Assembly (NCBI GenBank): GCA_046328335.1
Contig: JAXLWU010000028.1
Span: 1-64,000 of the forward strand
DNA from: JACCXM01 sp046328335
GTDB taxonomy: Bacteria; Chloroflexota; Chloroflexia; Thermomicrobiales; UBA6265
DNA length: 64,000 bases
Direction of reading: 5' to 3'
Shown here: positions 26,851 to 35,845 of the stretch, in pieces
Layout: each line of letters opens with the position of its first letter
How positions within the stretch are numbered: position 1 is the stretch's first letter
Notes under the pieces: model-generated
The model's input: only the letters and a program-made list of their open reading frames with translations
Told to the model about the DNA's origin: nothing
The model's database searches: none
Program-made: the position numbers and the translations under genes

Positions 26851-27585
26851 CTATTGGTTCTTCTGCTTCTTGTTCTTCTTGTGTTTGTTCTTCTTGTCCT
26901 TCTTGCTCTTGTCGTTCTTGTTCTTCTTGCTGCCGCTGTCGCTGCTGTTGCTCCCGTTGCTCTTCGTGTCGCTGCTGTTCCCGGTCTTGGCGTTGCCGGT
27001 TGACGTGTCGACATTCCTGGTCGCGGCGGACCCGGTTGCCCTGGTGGGGAGCGCCTCGGATTGCAATGGGGCGCCGGGGGTGATGATCACCGTGGGGCTC
27101 ATGTCCGGCTGATCGGCGGGAATCTCGAAGGCGAGCGATTGCCCGCCCGGACAACCGGCGGCGGCAATATCTCGCCGCGAAATCGCCACGACCGCGCACC
27201 CCTCGATCTGCGCCTGCACGTCTGACGGCAGTTGCGCCGTTTGATCGGGTGACGCTGGCGTGGGAGCCGGCGTAGACGTCGCGCTCGGTTCATTGGCCTT
27301 GTTGGGCGAAGAACCGGCGGGAACGATGGCGGCGATCTCGTCCTGCGTCAGGCCAAACTCGGTCTCGCAGGCGACGCCGTTCTGATTGCTGTCGAGGCCG
27401 TTCGGATCGTCAGGAAACGTCCGCTCCAGTTCGGCCTGCGCCTCGCGCTGGGTCGCGAAATCACTGCAATTGAGTTGATCGCCCTTCTTCGCGGCGGTCG
27501 CGGTCGTGCCCAGAACGGCACTCAGCGCGAAGGCGACGATCAGAAGCACGTGGGGAAAGCGGTCCATCTGGTGGCGCATTGGCAT
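26851..27585 (-). CDS. Excalibur-domain exported protein with Lys-rich tail
   Basis: About 244 residues from ATG 27585 (27579 is possible). A signal peptide with hydrophobic core VLLIVAFALSAVLG ends near ATA. The excalibur calcium-binding domain follows: LNCSDFATQREAQAELE to DSNQNGVACE, with the paired Cys and Asp/Asn ligands. A Ser/Thr/Pro linker, a second Cys-containing part (EGCAVVAISRRDIAAAGCPG) and a strongly basic KKNK/KKDKK tail complete it. The tail could bind wall polymers or nucleic acid. It converges on the 26128 gene with a shared terminator. Confidence 0.82.
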   Translation of the reverse strand: MPMRHQMDRFPHVLLIVAFALSAVLGTTATAAKKGDQLNCSDFATQREAQAELERTFPDDPNGLDSNQNGVACETEFGLTQDEIAAIVPAGSSPNKANEPSATSTPAPTPASPDQTAQLPSDVQAQIEGCAVVAISRRDIAAAGCPGGQSLAFEIPADQPDMSPTVIITPGAPLQSEALPTRATGSAATRNVDTSTGNAKTGNSSDTKSNGSNSSDSGSKKNKNDKSKKDKKNKHKKNKKQKNQ

Positions 27586-27806
27586 GGTCCTGTTTCGCGT
27601 GCGAGGCACAGAACGCGCCGCGCGACGGGCAAGGGTACCTGACGCGGGCGATCACGGTCCTGACGGTGGATGGACGCCGGGAGTGCGTACCGGATGAGTC
27701 TCGATAACTGGTAAATCTGGTTTCCGGCGATCCGTCGTACACATCCGTGGGATCGCGGTGATAGACTGCCCTGCCCGCTTATTCGGTCTCGTCCAGGAGA
27801 CATGGT

Positions 27807-28238
27807 ATGGATCACGAACAGTTCGATCGGATCGCTCGCCTGCTGGGTTCTTCGCCGACCCGGCGCACCGTCTCCCGCGCCGTCGCTGGTCTTGCCCTGG
27901 GCGGGGCCGCGGCCGCGCTCGGATCGGATCTCACGGACGCCAAGAAGAAACCATGCAAGCCGTGCCGCAAGCGCGTCAAGGGCCGCTGCACTGGCAAGAA
28001 GCCCGATGGCCGCGCCTGCGAGGGGACCGGCAAGTGCTTCGATGGCGCCTGCGTGCCGAAACCAGATTGCCAGGCGACGGGGACAGACTGTACCCAGGGC
28101 AATCCGGGAGTCTGCTGCAGCGGAGTTTGCCGGAACGACAACCACTGTCAGAACAGCACGCTTGGGCAGAAGTGCCTGGCTGATAGCGACTGTGTCAACC
28201 CTGGCAAGTGCATCGCCTTTGTCTGTCGCGAGCCGTAG
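27807..28238 (+). CDS. Exported Cys-rich protein with shared N-terminal module
   Basis: A 143-residue protein from ATG 27807 with AGGAG upstream. The module is MDHEQFDRIARLL, then TRR and a hydrophobic stretch. The mature part starts with KKKPCKPCRKRVKG and continues with about 16 cysteines in C-x-G-x-C-C and CxxDxDC spacing (GVCCSGVCRND, KCLADSDC), like small disulfide-rich repeats. Function unknown. REP-like palindromes follow. Confidence 0.82.
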   Translation: MDHEQFDRIARLLGSSPTRRTVSRAVAGLALGGAAAALGSDLTDAKKKPCKPCRKRVKGRCTGKKPDGRACEGTGKCFDGACVPKPDCQATGTDCTQGNPGVCCSGVCRNDNHCQNSTLGQKCLADSDCVNPGKCIAFVCREP

Positions 28239-28245
28239 ACCGCCG

Positions 28246-28356
28246 GCCAGAAACCCCTCTCCCCGGGCGCGCTGACAAGGGGAGGTATGGCGGTCTCGCC
28301 GCGTGTGCCCTCACCCCAAAACCCCTCTCCCGCCCGGCGGGAGAGGGGCTTCTGGC
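28246..28356. repeat. REP-like palindrome pair in inverted arrangement
   Basis: GCCAGAAACCCCTCT at 28246-28260 is repeated in inverted form at 28342-28356 with one mismatch. The right copy contains a perfect 12-base hairpin at 28322-28348 (CCCCTCTCCCGC / GCGGGAGAGGGG). The left copy is a looser hairpin with an internal CGCGCTGACA. This is a BIME-like unit of two head-to-head REP elements. Confidence 0.75.
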
Positions 28357-28450
28357 CGCCCATGTGCTGTCCATTGGCGGAGAAGTCGCTCCATTCCACC
28401 GGTGCTTCCTCTGCTCCGCGAGCACCGAAGAGGCGTGGCAATGCCTACCC

Positions 28451-29419
28451 TCAGCCAGTAATCACAGCCGGCAGAAATGCGAGGCGCACCGCGGCCGGGC
28501 GGCCATCCGATCCGGCATAGGACGCGTCGGGAACGGCGGCCTGCACCCAGGCATCGCCATCCGGCAGGCCGATGCGGTACCAGAGGCGGTATGCCTCGGC
28601 GCTGGTGCCGGTGGCAGCCTCGTCGCCGCTGACGATCTCCAACAGCGGATACCGGTCACCCGCGGCCAGATCGAGGTTTCCCCGCAACTTCGCATCCGGT
28701 CTGTCGCCCGGTACGGACCACAGCAATACCCGCGACGGCGCCGATTGCGAGACGACGGCCATCGTCCCCACCGGAATGCCGTCCGGCCAGGCGCGGCGGT
28801 TGATGACGTGGGTCGGATTGCGCCAGCCGAGAGCAGACGGATGCTCCGGCGCGGTCATCGGCCAGTATCCCGGCCCCGGCGGGCATTCGTAGCCGCACGT
28901 CACTCCGTACTGCGGCGCGGTGCCATTGATCGCATCGGCGACGAGGAACGTCCGCAGTTCGAAGTGGAGGTGACTTCGCGCCGGGTCGTCCGGCCAGCGC
29001 AAGATCGTCGCTATTGGCTGTCCGCGCCGGACGATCTGCCCCTCCTCCACCAGGACGGCGTAGTCGAGATGACCGTACATCGAGTAGAGATCGGGCGCGT
29101 GAGCGACGATGATCACCCGCCCCGGATAGTCCCCACCCACGAACTGGACCTCGCCATCAGCAACGGCGTAGACGTTCAGTCCAGCCGACTCGCCGCCGAT
29201 TGCATGCCAGTTCTCACCGGTGTGCCACCAGCCGGGGTAGTAGGGAATGTTCTCCACCGCGTAGCCATGGCGAATGAGCAAGCCGTCGCCGAGTGGGTTG
29301 CCGGGAATGCCCATGGGATAACTGAACCGAGGCATGGTCTCCTGGGCCGTGGCCCGTCTCGCTGCTGTCAATCCAACCCCAGCGGCGATCAGGGCGCGGC
29401 GGGAGAGATGGTGAACCAT
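28451..29419 (-). CDS. M23-family (LytM) peptidase-like protein, exported
   Basis: A 322-residue protein with an RR signal (LSRRALIAAGVGLTAA). The M23 domain shows WWHTGENWHAIGG (His66), YAVADGEVQFVGG, YSMYGHLD (about 114-119) and SHLHFELR (His150, His152). In the first motif the usual metal-binding Asp position reads Asn (HTGEN), so activity is not certain. The C-terminal part of about 130 residues (ALGWRNPTHVINRR, RVLLWSVPGD) is probably an SH3-like or accessory domain. Expected to act on peptidoglycan or bind it. Confidence 0.85.
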   Translation of the reverse strand: MVHHLSRRALIAAGVGLTAARRATAQETMPRFSYPMGIPGNPLGDGLLIRHGYAVENIPYYPGWWHTGENWHAIGGESAGLNVYAVADGEVQFVGGDYPGRVIIVAHAPDLYSMYGHLDYAVLVEEGQIVRRGQPIATILRWPDDPARSHLHFELRTFLVADAINGTAPQYGVTCGYECPPGPGYWPMTAPEHPSALGWRNPTHVINRRAWPDGIPVGTMAVVSQSAPSRVLLWSVPGDRPDAKLRGNLDLAAGDRYPLLEIVSGDEAATGTSAEAYRLWYRIGLPDGDAWVQAAVPDASYAGSDGRPAAVRLAFLPAVITG

Positions 29420-29616
29420 GGCTTTCCATTCTTCGTGTACCGATTGGTTCCAATCAAGGAAACGTCATTGCGGCCGACGACGCGAGTGGGATCTGGTTCC
29501 CGGGCGAAATCCGCCCGGTACCCGGCAATGCGGCGCGCTCCGTATCGATGTAACGTCGTGAACGAGCGAGACGGTTTGCCGTCTCGCCCGTTCGCTTGTC
29601 GATGCGGCGCGGTGGC

Positions 29617-30393
29617 CTAAAAGAAGCCTTGCACTTCCGCCGTCACTTTGACCGACATCGGGTGCCAGGTCGTGGATCGACTACTGGCGCGCGTTTCGAC
29701 ATAAAGTCGAGCCGCGATGTCGTCTTGATCGTCATTGCAGAAATCGAGCAAGGTGTCCTCGTCTTCGTTGAGCTTCGAGGTAAGGACCGTGTCCTGGAAC
29801 AGAAAGTTCTGGGTCAGCACGGCCGTACTGGTCGAGAGCAGCGCTTTGTTGAAGACGATGAACTCCTTGGGCTTGACGAGCTTGAAGAGGAGATCAGACG
29901 GGGCGGCGCAGCCGCTGTCCTGCCCCCAGATTTCGCAGCGCAGCCGGAATTCGCGGCCGAGCCGCATGAGCGCGACGAGTTCGCGGTTGAAGGTGATGGT
30001 GCCTTGGGCGGTCACCTGCCGCGTGTTTGCCAGCGAGAGGCTCCCGATGGAGAGAATCTTGGTTCTCCCAGGTAGCGCAAAGATGGCAGGATCATCCATG
30101 TCGGGGATGGTGACCTCGGCGCCAACGCCTTTGCCGTGGCGTTTGCCACCACGCGCGGCGCCCTCCGCCGTGGCGCTCGCGCTGTCGCGCTCGTCGCCCT
30201 CTTGATTCTGGTTCTTGCCGCGGCCTTTGCGCTTGCCATGGCCCTTGGCTTCGCTAACGAGTGGCGCGAGCGCCAGTCCGCCGGCCGCCACCAGTCCAAG
30301 TGCGCCAAAGCGCCGGAGCGTGTCGCGACGTGACAACGACGGAGTCTCGAACTCGTCCGTCCCCAGAGCCTTGGTCAATTCTACGATTACCAT
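29617..30393 (-). CDS. Exported family protein with unknown mature domain
   Basis: A 258-residue protein from ATG 30393 with AGGAG about 11 bases upstream. The N-terminus is a variant of the shared module: MVIVELTKALG then SLSRRDTLRRFGALGL and a hydrophobic end near LVSEAKG. Gly/Lys/Arg-rich linker GHGKRKGRGKNQNQEG follows. The mature domain (about 95-258) is low in Cys and rich in strands (GTITFNRELVALMRLG, NFLFQDTVLTSKLNEDED). No family recognised. Confidence 0.78.
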   Translation of the reverse strand: MVIVELTKALGTDEFETPSLSRRDTLRRFGALGLVAAGGLALAPLVSEAKGHGKRKGRGKNQNQEGDERDSASATAEGAARGGKRHGKGVGAEVTIPDMDDPAIFALPGRTKILSIGSLSLANTRQVTAQGTITFNRELVALMRLGREFRLRCEIWGQDSGCAAPSDLLFKLVKPKEFIVFNKALLSTSTAVLTQNFLFQDTVLTSKLNEDEDTLLDFCNDDQDDIAARLYVETRASSRSTTWHPMSVKVTAEVQGFF

Positions 30394-30902
30394 AATCGAT
30401 CGTCTCCTCACCATGTTGCCGACTGCCGTGGCAATGCCAGATCGGATCAACTCTGCAGCGTTCATCCGATGGTCCACTTGGACAGTGTGGGAGGAGGAAA
30501 CGACCTGCGCATCGGGAGAGAATACGGGGTTTTCAGCCACCGGAAGCACGGATTGTCGGGCTGGGAAGCCTCCTGCCCCATGCAGTGTCGCTGCGCATCC
30601 TCGATGCCGGGACGTGCGGATACCGCATCGCTGCTCGCCACCGCGATCTGGACGCTAGGCTCCGCCATGCCCTCTCGAAACGCCAAGGACTCGCCAATTT
30701 GCCGAACCTGCTGATTCAGTCATGGATGTCGCAGGGCGAGGGTGAGACGCGCAGCAACGCTGCGGCTTGTCGGATGACCCCACCCCAGAAGCACCAAAAA
30801 GCGGCGCCCGTTTCGTCAGATGGCGGGTAGGTAGCGTACAGTTGCCATTGGCGCCGGGTGGCGAATCGCGTTGCGGCGGTGCTCGGCGGAGGGAAATCGA
30901 CC
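30394..30902. other. Divergent intergenic region, no gene seen
   Basis: About 500 bases between the leftward gene start at 30393 and the rightward peptidase at 30903. Only short, compositionally poor frames are present. It must contain promoters for both genes. No repeat of the window's families was found. Confidence 0.4.
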
Positions 30903-31637
30903 ATGCCGCGCCATCTGCTGCGAGCCGTTTTCGTGCTCGCCACATTCATCGGCCCCGCTGCGTCCGTGGCTGCCGCGCCCGCTGCTCCCGCAGCTTGGGA
31001 CACCACGCTCCCGCTTCACTTTCAGGATGAAGGCGCTGATCAGCCGCTGAGCGAAGATCAACTCTCTGGCTTCACCATGCCGGGGCTTACCCCCGACAAT
31101 CTGACCGACACCGTTCTCGCCGATATCGATACGTTCTGGGCTGGCGAGTTCGCCGCGAACAACACCGATTACTACGCGGCCGGCATCGTGCCGGTCAGCG
31201 ACACCGTCTCCTCGGCCTGCGGCGATTTCGGTCCGTACGACAATCCCGCTGCCTATTGCCCGCTCGACGATTCGGTCTATGTCTCGCTCCCGCTCGGCGA
31301 GGAGATTCGTACCAGCGTCGGCGATTTTGCCTGGATCACCGTGCTCGCGCATGAGTGGGGACACCACGTCCAGCAGTTGCTCGGCATCTCCCCGGAATTG
31401 TCGATCGACCGTGAACTGCAGGCCGATTGCTTTGCCGGCGCCTATGCGCGGCGCGCCCTGGCGCAGGGCTATCTGCAGGAAGGTGATGTCACCGAGGCGA
31501 TGGTGATCACCATTCTCAGCGCCGATCCCATCGAGATGGACGAGACGGCCGACGGCGCGCACGGCTCCAGCGATTACCGAGTGACATCCTTCATGGAAGG
31601 CTATTTCAACGGTTCGCCCGCCTGCCTGAAGCATTGA
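30903..31637 (+). CDS. Secreted neutral zinc metallopeptidase
   Basis: A 244-residue protein from ATG 30903 behind GGAGGG. Signal peptide residues 1-25 (ending VAAAPA). Zinc motif HEWGHH at 150-155 and RELQADCFAGAY with Glu171 as third ligand, like YpfJ-type peptidases. Paired cysteines (SACGD, YCPLDD) match those of the larger paralogue at 23101 (GCGIHG, YCPADW), so both share the same disulfide plan. It lacks the duplicated C-terminal domains. Confidence 0.9.
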   Translation: MPRHLLRAVFVLATFIGPAASVAAAPAAPAAWDTTLPLHFQDEGADQPLSEDQLSGFTMPGLTPDNLTDTVLADIDTFWAGEFAANNTDYYAAGIVPVSDTVSSACGDFGPYDNPAAYCPLDDSVYVSLPLGEEIRTSVGDFAWITVLAHEWGHHVQQLLGISPELSIDRELQADCFAGAYARRALAQGYLQEGDVTEAMVITILSADPIEMDETADGAHGSSDYRVTSFMEGYFNGSPACLKH

Positions 31638-31785
31638 GAACCCGGGATACCGCAAGAGGTACCGCGAGAGGCGAGTTATCGTACGGGCGATGCAAATGCC
31701 GCCTGCCCGTCTCTGCCGGAGGGAGCCTTTCGAGGCTTTCGATCGCGAGAGGCACACCGCGTGAATCGCCAGGGGTCAGGAGCCG

Positions 31786-32442
31786 ATGAAGACGAACGCA
31801 CCGCTTGCCGCCGTTGAAGAGGATGGCGTGGTTGCCGTCGTCCGGCTCAACGATCTCTCGAAGGCGGCGCCGTTGACCGCGGCGCTCGTCGCTGGAGGGC
31901 TGCGCGTCGTTGAATTCACCTTCACCAACCCCGCCGCCGCGGGCGCGATTACCGTGGCGCGGGAGGCGCTCGGCGAGCGGGCGCTGATCGGGGCCGGGAG
32001 TGTGCTCGATGCCGAGACGGCGCGCATCGCGATCCTGGCTGGCGCCAGTTTCGTGGTCACCCCCACCGTCTCGCTGCCGGTAATCTCGACCTGCCAGCGG
32101 TATGGCGTGGCAACGGTCATCGGCGCGCTGACCCCGACCGAGATGCTGACCGCCTGGGAAGGCGGCGCCACCTACGTCAAGGTTTTCCCGGCCAGCCTGG
32201 GCGGACCGCGCTACCTGCGCGATGTGCTGGCGCCCCTCCCGCAGTTGAAGTTGATCCCGACCGGGGGCGTCGCGCTCGACAACGCCGCCGACTTCATTCG
32301 CGCCGGCGCGGCGGCCGTCGCTCTCGGCAGCAATCTGGTCGACGCGCGCAGCGTGGCCAACGAGGACTGGCCGACGCTCACCGCCCGCGCCACCGCCATC
32401 GTCACCGAAATCGCGCGGGCACGGCAACCACGCAGCGCCTGA
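31786..32442 (+). CDS. eda: 2-keto-3-deoxy-6-phosphogluconate (KDPG) aldolase
   Basis: A 218-residue class I aldolase. It shows VVAVVRLND (Arg20), VVEFTFTNP (Glu43), LIGAGSVLDA, FVVTPTV and the Schiff-base lysine Lys132 in TYVKVFPAS, followed by LIPTGGV. It cleaves KDPG (or KHG) to pyruvate and an aldehyde in Entner-Doudoroff-type sugar-acid breakdown. No other pathway gene adjoins it. A terminator-like hairpin follows at 32630. Confidence 0.93.
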   Translation: MKTNAPLAAVEEDGVVAVVRLNDLSKAAPLTAALVAGGLRVVEFTFTNPAAAGAITVAREALGERALIGAGSVLDAETARIAILAGASFVVTPTVSLPVISTCQRYGVATVIGALTPTEMLTAWEGGATYVKVFPASLGGPRYLRDVLAPLPQLKLIPTGGVALDNAADFIRAGAAAVALGSNLVDARSVANEDWPTLTARATAIVTEIARARQPRSA

Positions 32443-32629
32443 GGCGAGAAGGCGAGCAGACCGGAGACACCCGGTTCGGGTGCCAGTCAAGTCCGCGATT
32501 CTGCTACTTGGCGTCCGCGTGCGAAACCGCCGCGCAACACGATGCGTTTGAGCAGACGAGCGGGGCGATGCCCTACACGCGCCGCTCGCAGTGCCCAACC
32601 CTTATCCTTATTCACTCTTCCCGCACGCG

Positions 32630-32648
32630 CCCGGCCGCACCGGCCGGG
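32630..32648. terminator. Terminator-like hairpin
   Basis: CCCGGCCG-CAC-CGGCCGGG stem-loop followed by TTCGTGTTTGTG, downstream of the KDPG aldolase gene. Confidence 0.65.
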
Positions 32649-32689
32649 TTCGTGTTTGTGCGCGAAGACGGCCCGACGGCGAGAGAAAA

Positions 32690-32735
32690 GACGGCAAGTC
32701 GGCGAGACGGCGAGTCGGCAGGAGCCGATAGCCGA
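32690..32735. repeat. CAAGTCGG-type intergenic repeat
   Basis: GAAAAGACGGCAAGTCGGCGAG followed by further CGGCGAG and GTCGGCAGG units between convergent genes. Same wording as 591-668 and 7168-7318. Confidence 0.6.
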
Positions 32736-32744
32736 TAGCCTTTG

Positions 32745-33620
32745 CTACCGCCGCCGCAGCCGCTGCCAGGGTGAGAGCCGCTCGGCGCGGACGATCAGCC
32801 AGAACGGATCGTCGCGCTGGATGGCGCCGAGGGGGACGACGGAGCCGAACTGGTAGACGTCGACGGTGAACCCGGCGCGGTCGAGAATCCCCACCAGCCG
32901 CTCGATGTCGTTCTCGGGATTGGCGCGGGTGCCGTGGAACTCGAGTACGATCCGCCGCACCCGCGCGAGCTGGGGCGCCGCCTCGGCCAGCACCGCCGTC
33001 TCCAGCCCCTCGATATCCAGTTTGAGCACATCGACGCGCTCCGTCAGGAGCGAGGAGAGGGTGATCGCCGGCACCCGCACCGCCGAGGTCGCTTCCTCCC
33101 CATGCCACGGCTGGCGGATCGCGGAATCGCCCCAGGAACTCGATTGCTCCCCATCTGTACCAGTGTAGAAGGTGATCTCGCCCGCTTCCGGCGCAAGCGC
33201 GGCGTGCCGAAGGTGGACGTCATCCAGTCCGTTGTGCGAAATGTTGCGGCGGAGCAGGGAGAACGTGGCTGGGTTGGCCTCGATCGCCAGCACCCGGGCG
33301 TGGGGATGGCGATGCTTGAAGTAGTGGGTCGCCACCCCGACGTGGGCGCCCGCGTCGATGATGTAGGGATGCCGCACCCGCATATCGAACGCGTACTCGT
33401 GCCCGGCGAACACATCCTGGCAGATGCGCTCGAATTCCGCTGCGTTCGAGCAATAGAAATGAAACCCGGCGCATGCGACGACCGGCCACTCGCCGTTCGG
33501 TTCGTTCACGATGTTCTGCTGGCTCCCGCGCCGAACGAGTCGTCTCCGACCCAGGATTTCGGTTTCCGTCTCCGCTGCCGGAGCGTTCACCGACCGAGGC
33601 AAGAAGGGTACCAGCGGCAT
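32745..33620 (-). CDS. FkbM-family methyltransferase
   Basis: A 291-residue SAM-dependent methyltransferase. FkbM family motifs: YIIDAGAHVGVATHYF (SAM site, about 85-100), VLAIEANPATFSLLRRNI, DVLKLDIEGLE and RRIVLEFHG. Such enzymes O-methylate sugars, lipids or polyketides. The CmcI-TylF fusion at 35846-37654 and an MFS transporter lie nearby, suggesting shared small-molecule or glycan chemistry. Confidence 0.92.
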   Translation of the reverse strand: MPLVPFLPRSVNAPAAETETEILGRRRLVRRGSQQNIVNEPNGEWPVVACAGFHFYCSNAAEFERICQDVFAGHEYAFDMRVRHPYIIDAGAHVGVATHYFKHRHPHARVLAIEANPATFSLLRRNISHNGLDDVHLRHAALAPEAGEITFYTGTDGEQSSSWGDSAIRQPWHGEEATSAVRVPAITLSSLLTERVDVLKLDIEGLETAVLAEAAPQLARVRRIVLEFHGTRANPENDIERLVGILDRAGFTVDVYQFGSVVPLGAIQRDDPFWLIVRAERLSPWQRLRRR

Positions 33621-34026
33621 CTTCGCACGTCTTTGCCGGTGATCAGGTTCTCTGGCCGATCCGCACGACGCCAGGACACGATGGGGCGAGCGCCGCGCCT
33701 TACTCGGGAGTCATGCTGACCCAGGAAGCATCTCGGCGGAACGAATCCGGACAGTAGCGCGATGTGCTGCGCGAATCATTCAACTCCGCCGATCCCGGCC
33801 ACCGCGAACGACGAGATGCGGCGCTCCGGGCCGGAACAGCCTAATGGATGTGTGGCTGGCGCGGCAACCCAGTCTGACCCCGCTCCCATAGTTCCTGCCG
33901 CCTATCGCCTACGATAGGCGGCGCGGCGATAGGTGCGAAAGCCGCGATAATGCATGCGCGTTCCCTGCCGCGGTGGAGACCGCGGATCGGCGCGACAATG
34001 GAGACGTGAAGGAAGAAGTTGCCGCA
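33621..34026. other. Divergent intergenic region with hairpin and repeat fragment
   Basis: No gene seen. GGGAGTCATGCTGACCCAGG then AAGCATCTCGGCGG (33706-33745) resembles the GCATCTC-type dispersed repeat of 41187-41300 and 63677-63786. A perfect 11-base hairpin (GCCGCCTATCG, loop CCTA) lies at 33897-33922. Confidence 0.5.
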
Positions 34027-34599
34027 ATGACCGATGCCTTGTTCAGCGCCATCCCCGGCGATGTCCAGTTGACTGATTTCGATGTCTCGCTCGAACCGGG
34101 CGGCGGCCGATTCGCCATGAGTCCCGTCGTCCACGGGTTGAGCCTGCGCATCTCCGCCAAAGGCGTGCAGATGCTGGCCCAGGCGCTGGTGGACGAAGCG
34201 GATCGCCGCGCCCCGGTGGGGCTGCGCCTCAAGGATGCCCGCGTCGCCGATGGCGGCATCGATCTCTATCTGCGCGTCGAAAAAGGCATCTTCGGCAGCG
34301 ATCTCTCGACCCGGTTGGTTCTCTCCGCGCCCGGCGGTCAGGTGCTGCGCGTGGAGATCGTCGATACCGGCATGCCGAGTTGGCTGCCGCTCGACATGAT
34401 GCTCGACGAGGCGGTGAAGCGCAGCAACGGCGCTGTCCAGCGCGATCCGCAGAACCGCCGCGCGCTCCTGCTCGATCCCGTGACGCTGATGACCCGCGCC
34501 GGGGTGCCGGGCCGCTTCGCACCGGGCCGCTGGGATGTGGCTACCAGTCCCGCTGGCGTCGCCTTGACCTTCCGTGAAGGGTCTGCTGGCGCGGCATGA
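34027..34599 (+). CDS. Conserved hypothetical protein (DUF2993/LmeA-like)
   Basis: A 190-residue soluble protein from ATG 34027 (GAAGGAAGAAG upstream). It alternates strands and short helices: VQLTDFDVSLEPGGGRF, VHGLSLRISAKGVQMLAQAL, LRLKDARVADGGIDLYLRVEK, LDMMLDEAVKRSNG. The pattern resembles lipid-binding DUF2993/LmeA-like folds but without a signal peptide. The stop overlaps the MFS transporter start by 4 bases, so the two are translationally coupled. Confidence 0.7.
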   Translation: MTDALFSAIPGDVQLTDFDVSLEPGGGRFAMSPVVHGLSLRISAKGVQMLAQALVDEADRRAPVGLRLKDARVADGGIDLYLRVEKGIFGSDLSTRLVLSAPGGQVLRVEIVDTGMPSWLPLDMMLDEAVKRSNGAVQRDPQNRRALLLDPVTLMTRAGVPGRFAPGRWDVATSPAGVALTFREGSAGAA

Positions 34600-35837
34600 T
34601 CCGGCGGGCGCGCCTCCCACGCTACTATGGCTGGAAGATCATCTGGACCCTGGCCGTCACCGAAACGGTCTCCTGGGGCGTTCTCTTCTACGCCTTCTCC
34701 GTCTTCCTCGTCCCGATGCAGCGCGAACTGGGCTGGTCGACTCCCGCCCTGACCGGCGCCTACTCGCTCGCGCTACTGGTGGCGATGGTCGGATCACCTC
34801 CGCTCGGGCGCTGGCTCGACCGCTCCGGGCCCCGCCTGCCGATGACCATCGGGTCGGTGCTGGGGACGGCCCTGGTCGTGGCCTGGGCGCGGGTCGAAAA
34901 CCTGATCGTGTTCTACCTGATCTGGGCCGGCATCGGCATCGCGCTCGCGCTCACCCTCTACGAACCCGCCTTCGCCGCCGCGGCCACCTGGTTCGTGCGC
35001 GGCCGCTCGCGGGCGATGCTGGTGCTGACCACCGTGGCCGGTTTCGCCAGCACCATCTTCCTGCCGCTGGCGGGGTGGCTGACCGAGCGCCTCGGCTGGC
35101 GCGAAGCGCTGCTCGTGCTGGCCGTGATCCTGGGAGTGGTAACCATTCCCGCACACGCCCTGATCTTGCGGCGGCGGCCGGAAGATTTGGGTCTGCTCCC
35201 GGACGGCGCGCCGCCGGGTCCGCATCGTCCCCCGGAAGCACCGGAGGGCGCCTCCCTGGAACGCGCCCGGCGCGATCCCGCCTACTGGTGGCTGACCGTC
35301 GCCTTCTTCCTCGGTACGGTTGCCGCGGTGGCCAATGGCGTCTACCTGATTCCGGTCTTGCTCGAGCGGGGCGATTCGATGGCGCAGGCGACCCTGATCA
35401 CCGGACTGATCGGCGCCTCGCAGGCTTTCGGCCGCGTCGTCATCACCGCCATCGACCGGCGCATCTCCGAGCCGGTGATGGGCGTTGCGGTCTTCGCCCT
35501 GATGGCGGTCGGACTGGCCCTGGCGGTGGTGCCGGCGGGCTTGCCGCTGCTGTTGCTGACGGTCACGCTGCTCGGGATCGGCCGCGGCGGAACCACGCTC
35601 ATGCGCGCGACGCTTGTCGCCGACCGCTACGGACGGGCGAACTTCGCCGCGATCAGCGGTATTCCGGCGGCGGCGCAGATGGCGGCGCGGGCGATCGCCC
35701 CGGTCGGTGCGGGCTTTCTCGTGGCCTGGCTCGGCGCCTACGCCCCGATGCTCGCCATCCTGGCGGTGATCGGCGTGGTGTCGACCCTGGCCATGGTCAT
35801 GTTCGCCCTCACCGCCCGCCCGTTTCGCCTCTTGTAA
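34596..35837 (+). CDS. Major facilitator superfamily transporter
   Basis: A 413-residue protein with 12 predicted transmembrane segments. MFS signatures: GRWLDRSGPRLPM in the loop between helices 2 and 3, a central hydrophilic loop (RRRPEDLGLLPDGAPPGPHR) and DRRISEPVMG in the corresponding second-half loop. It resembles monocarboxylate/OFA-type transporters. It is coupled by an ATGA overlap to the upstream DUF2993-like gene. Confidence 0.92.
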   Translation: MIRRARLPRYYGWKIIWTLAVTETVSWGVLFYAFSVFLVPMQRELGWSTPALTGAYSLALLVAMVGSPPLGRWLDRSGPRLPMTIGSVLGTALVVAWARVENLIVFYLIWAGIGIALALTLYEPAFAAAATWFVRGRSRAMLVLTTVAGFASTIFLPLAGWLTERLGWREALLVLAVILGVVTIPAHALILRRRPEDLGLLPDGAPPGPHRPPEAPEGASLERARRDPAYWWLTVAFFLGTVAAVANGVYLIPVLLERGDSMAQATLITGLIGASQAFGRVVITAIDRRISEPVMGVAVFALMAVGLALAVVPAGLPLLLLTVTLLGIGRGGTTLMRATLVADRYGRANFAAISGIPAAAQMAARAIAPVGAGFLVAWLGAYAPMLAILAVIGVVSTLAMVMFALTARPFRLL

Positions 35838-35845
35838 GGAACGCG

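Noticed and set aside
28208..29620. Long plus-strand open frame across the M23 peptidase gene
   Set aside because: Begins in REP palindromes and runs antisense to a gene with clear M23 motifs.
32467..32520. GGTTCG-containing stem near 32470 considered as a tRNA T-arm
   Set aside because: No acceptor stem, anticodon arm or CCA-side pairing could be fitted around it.
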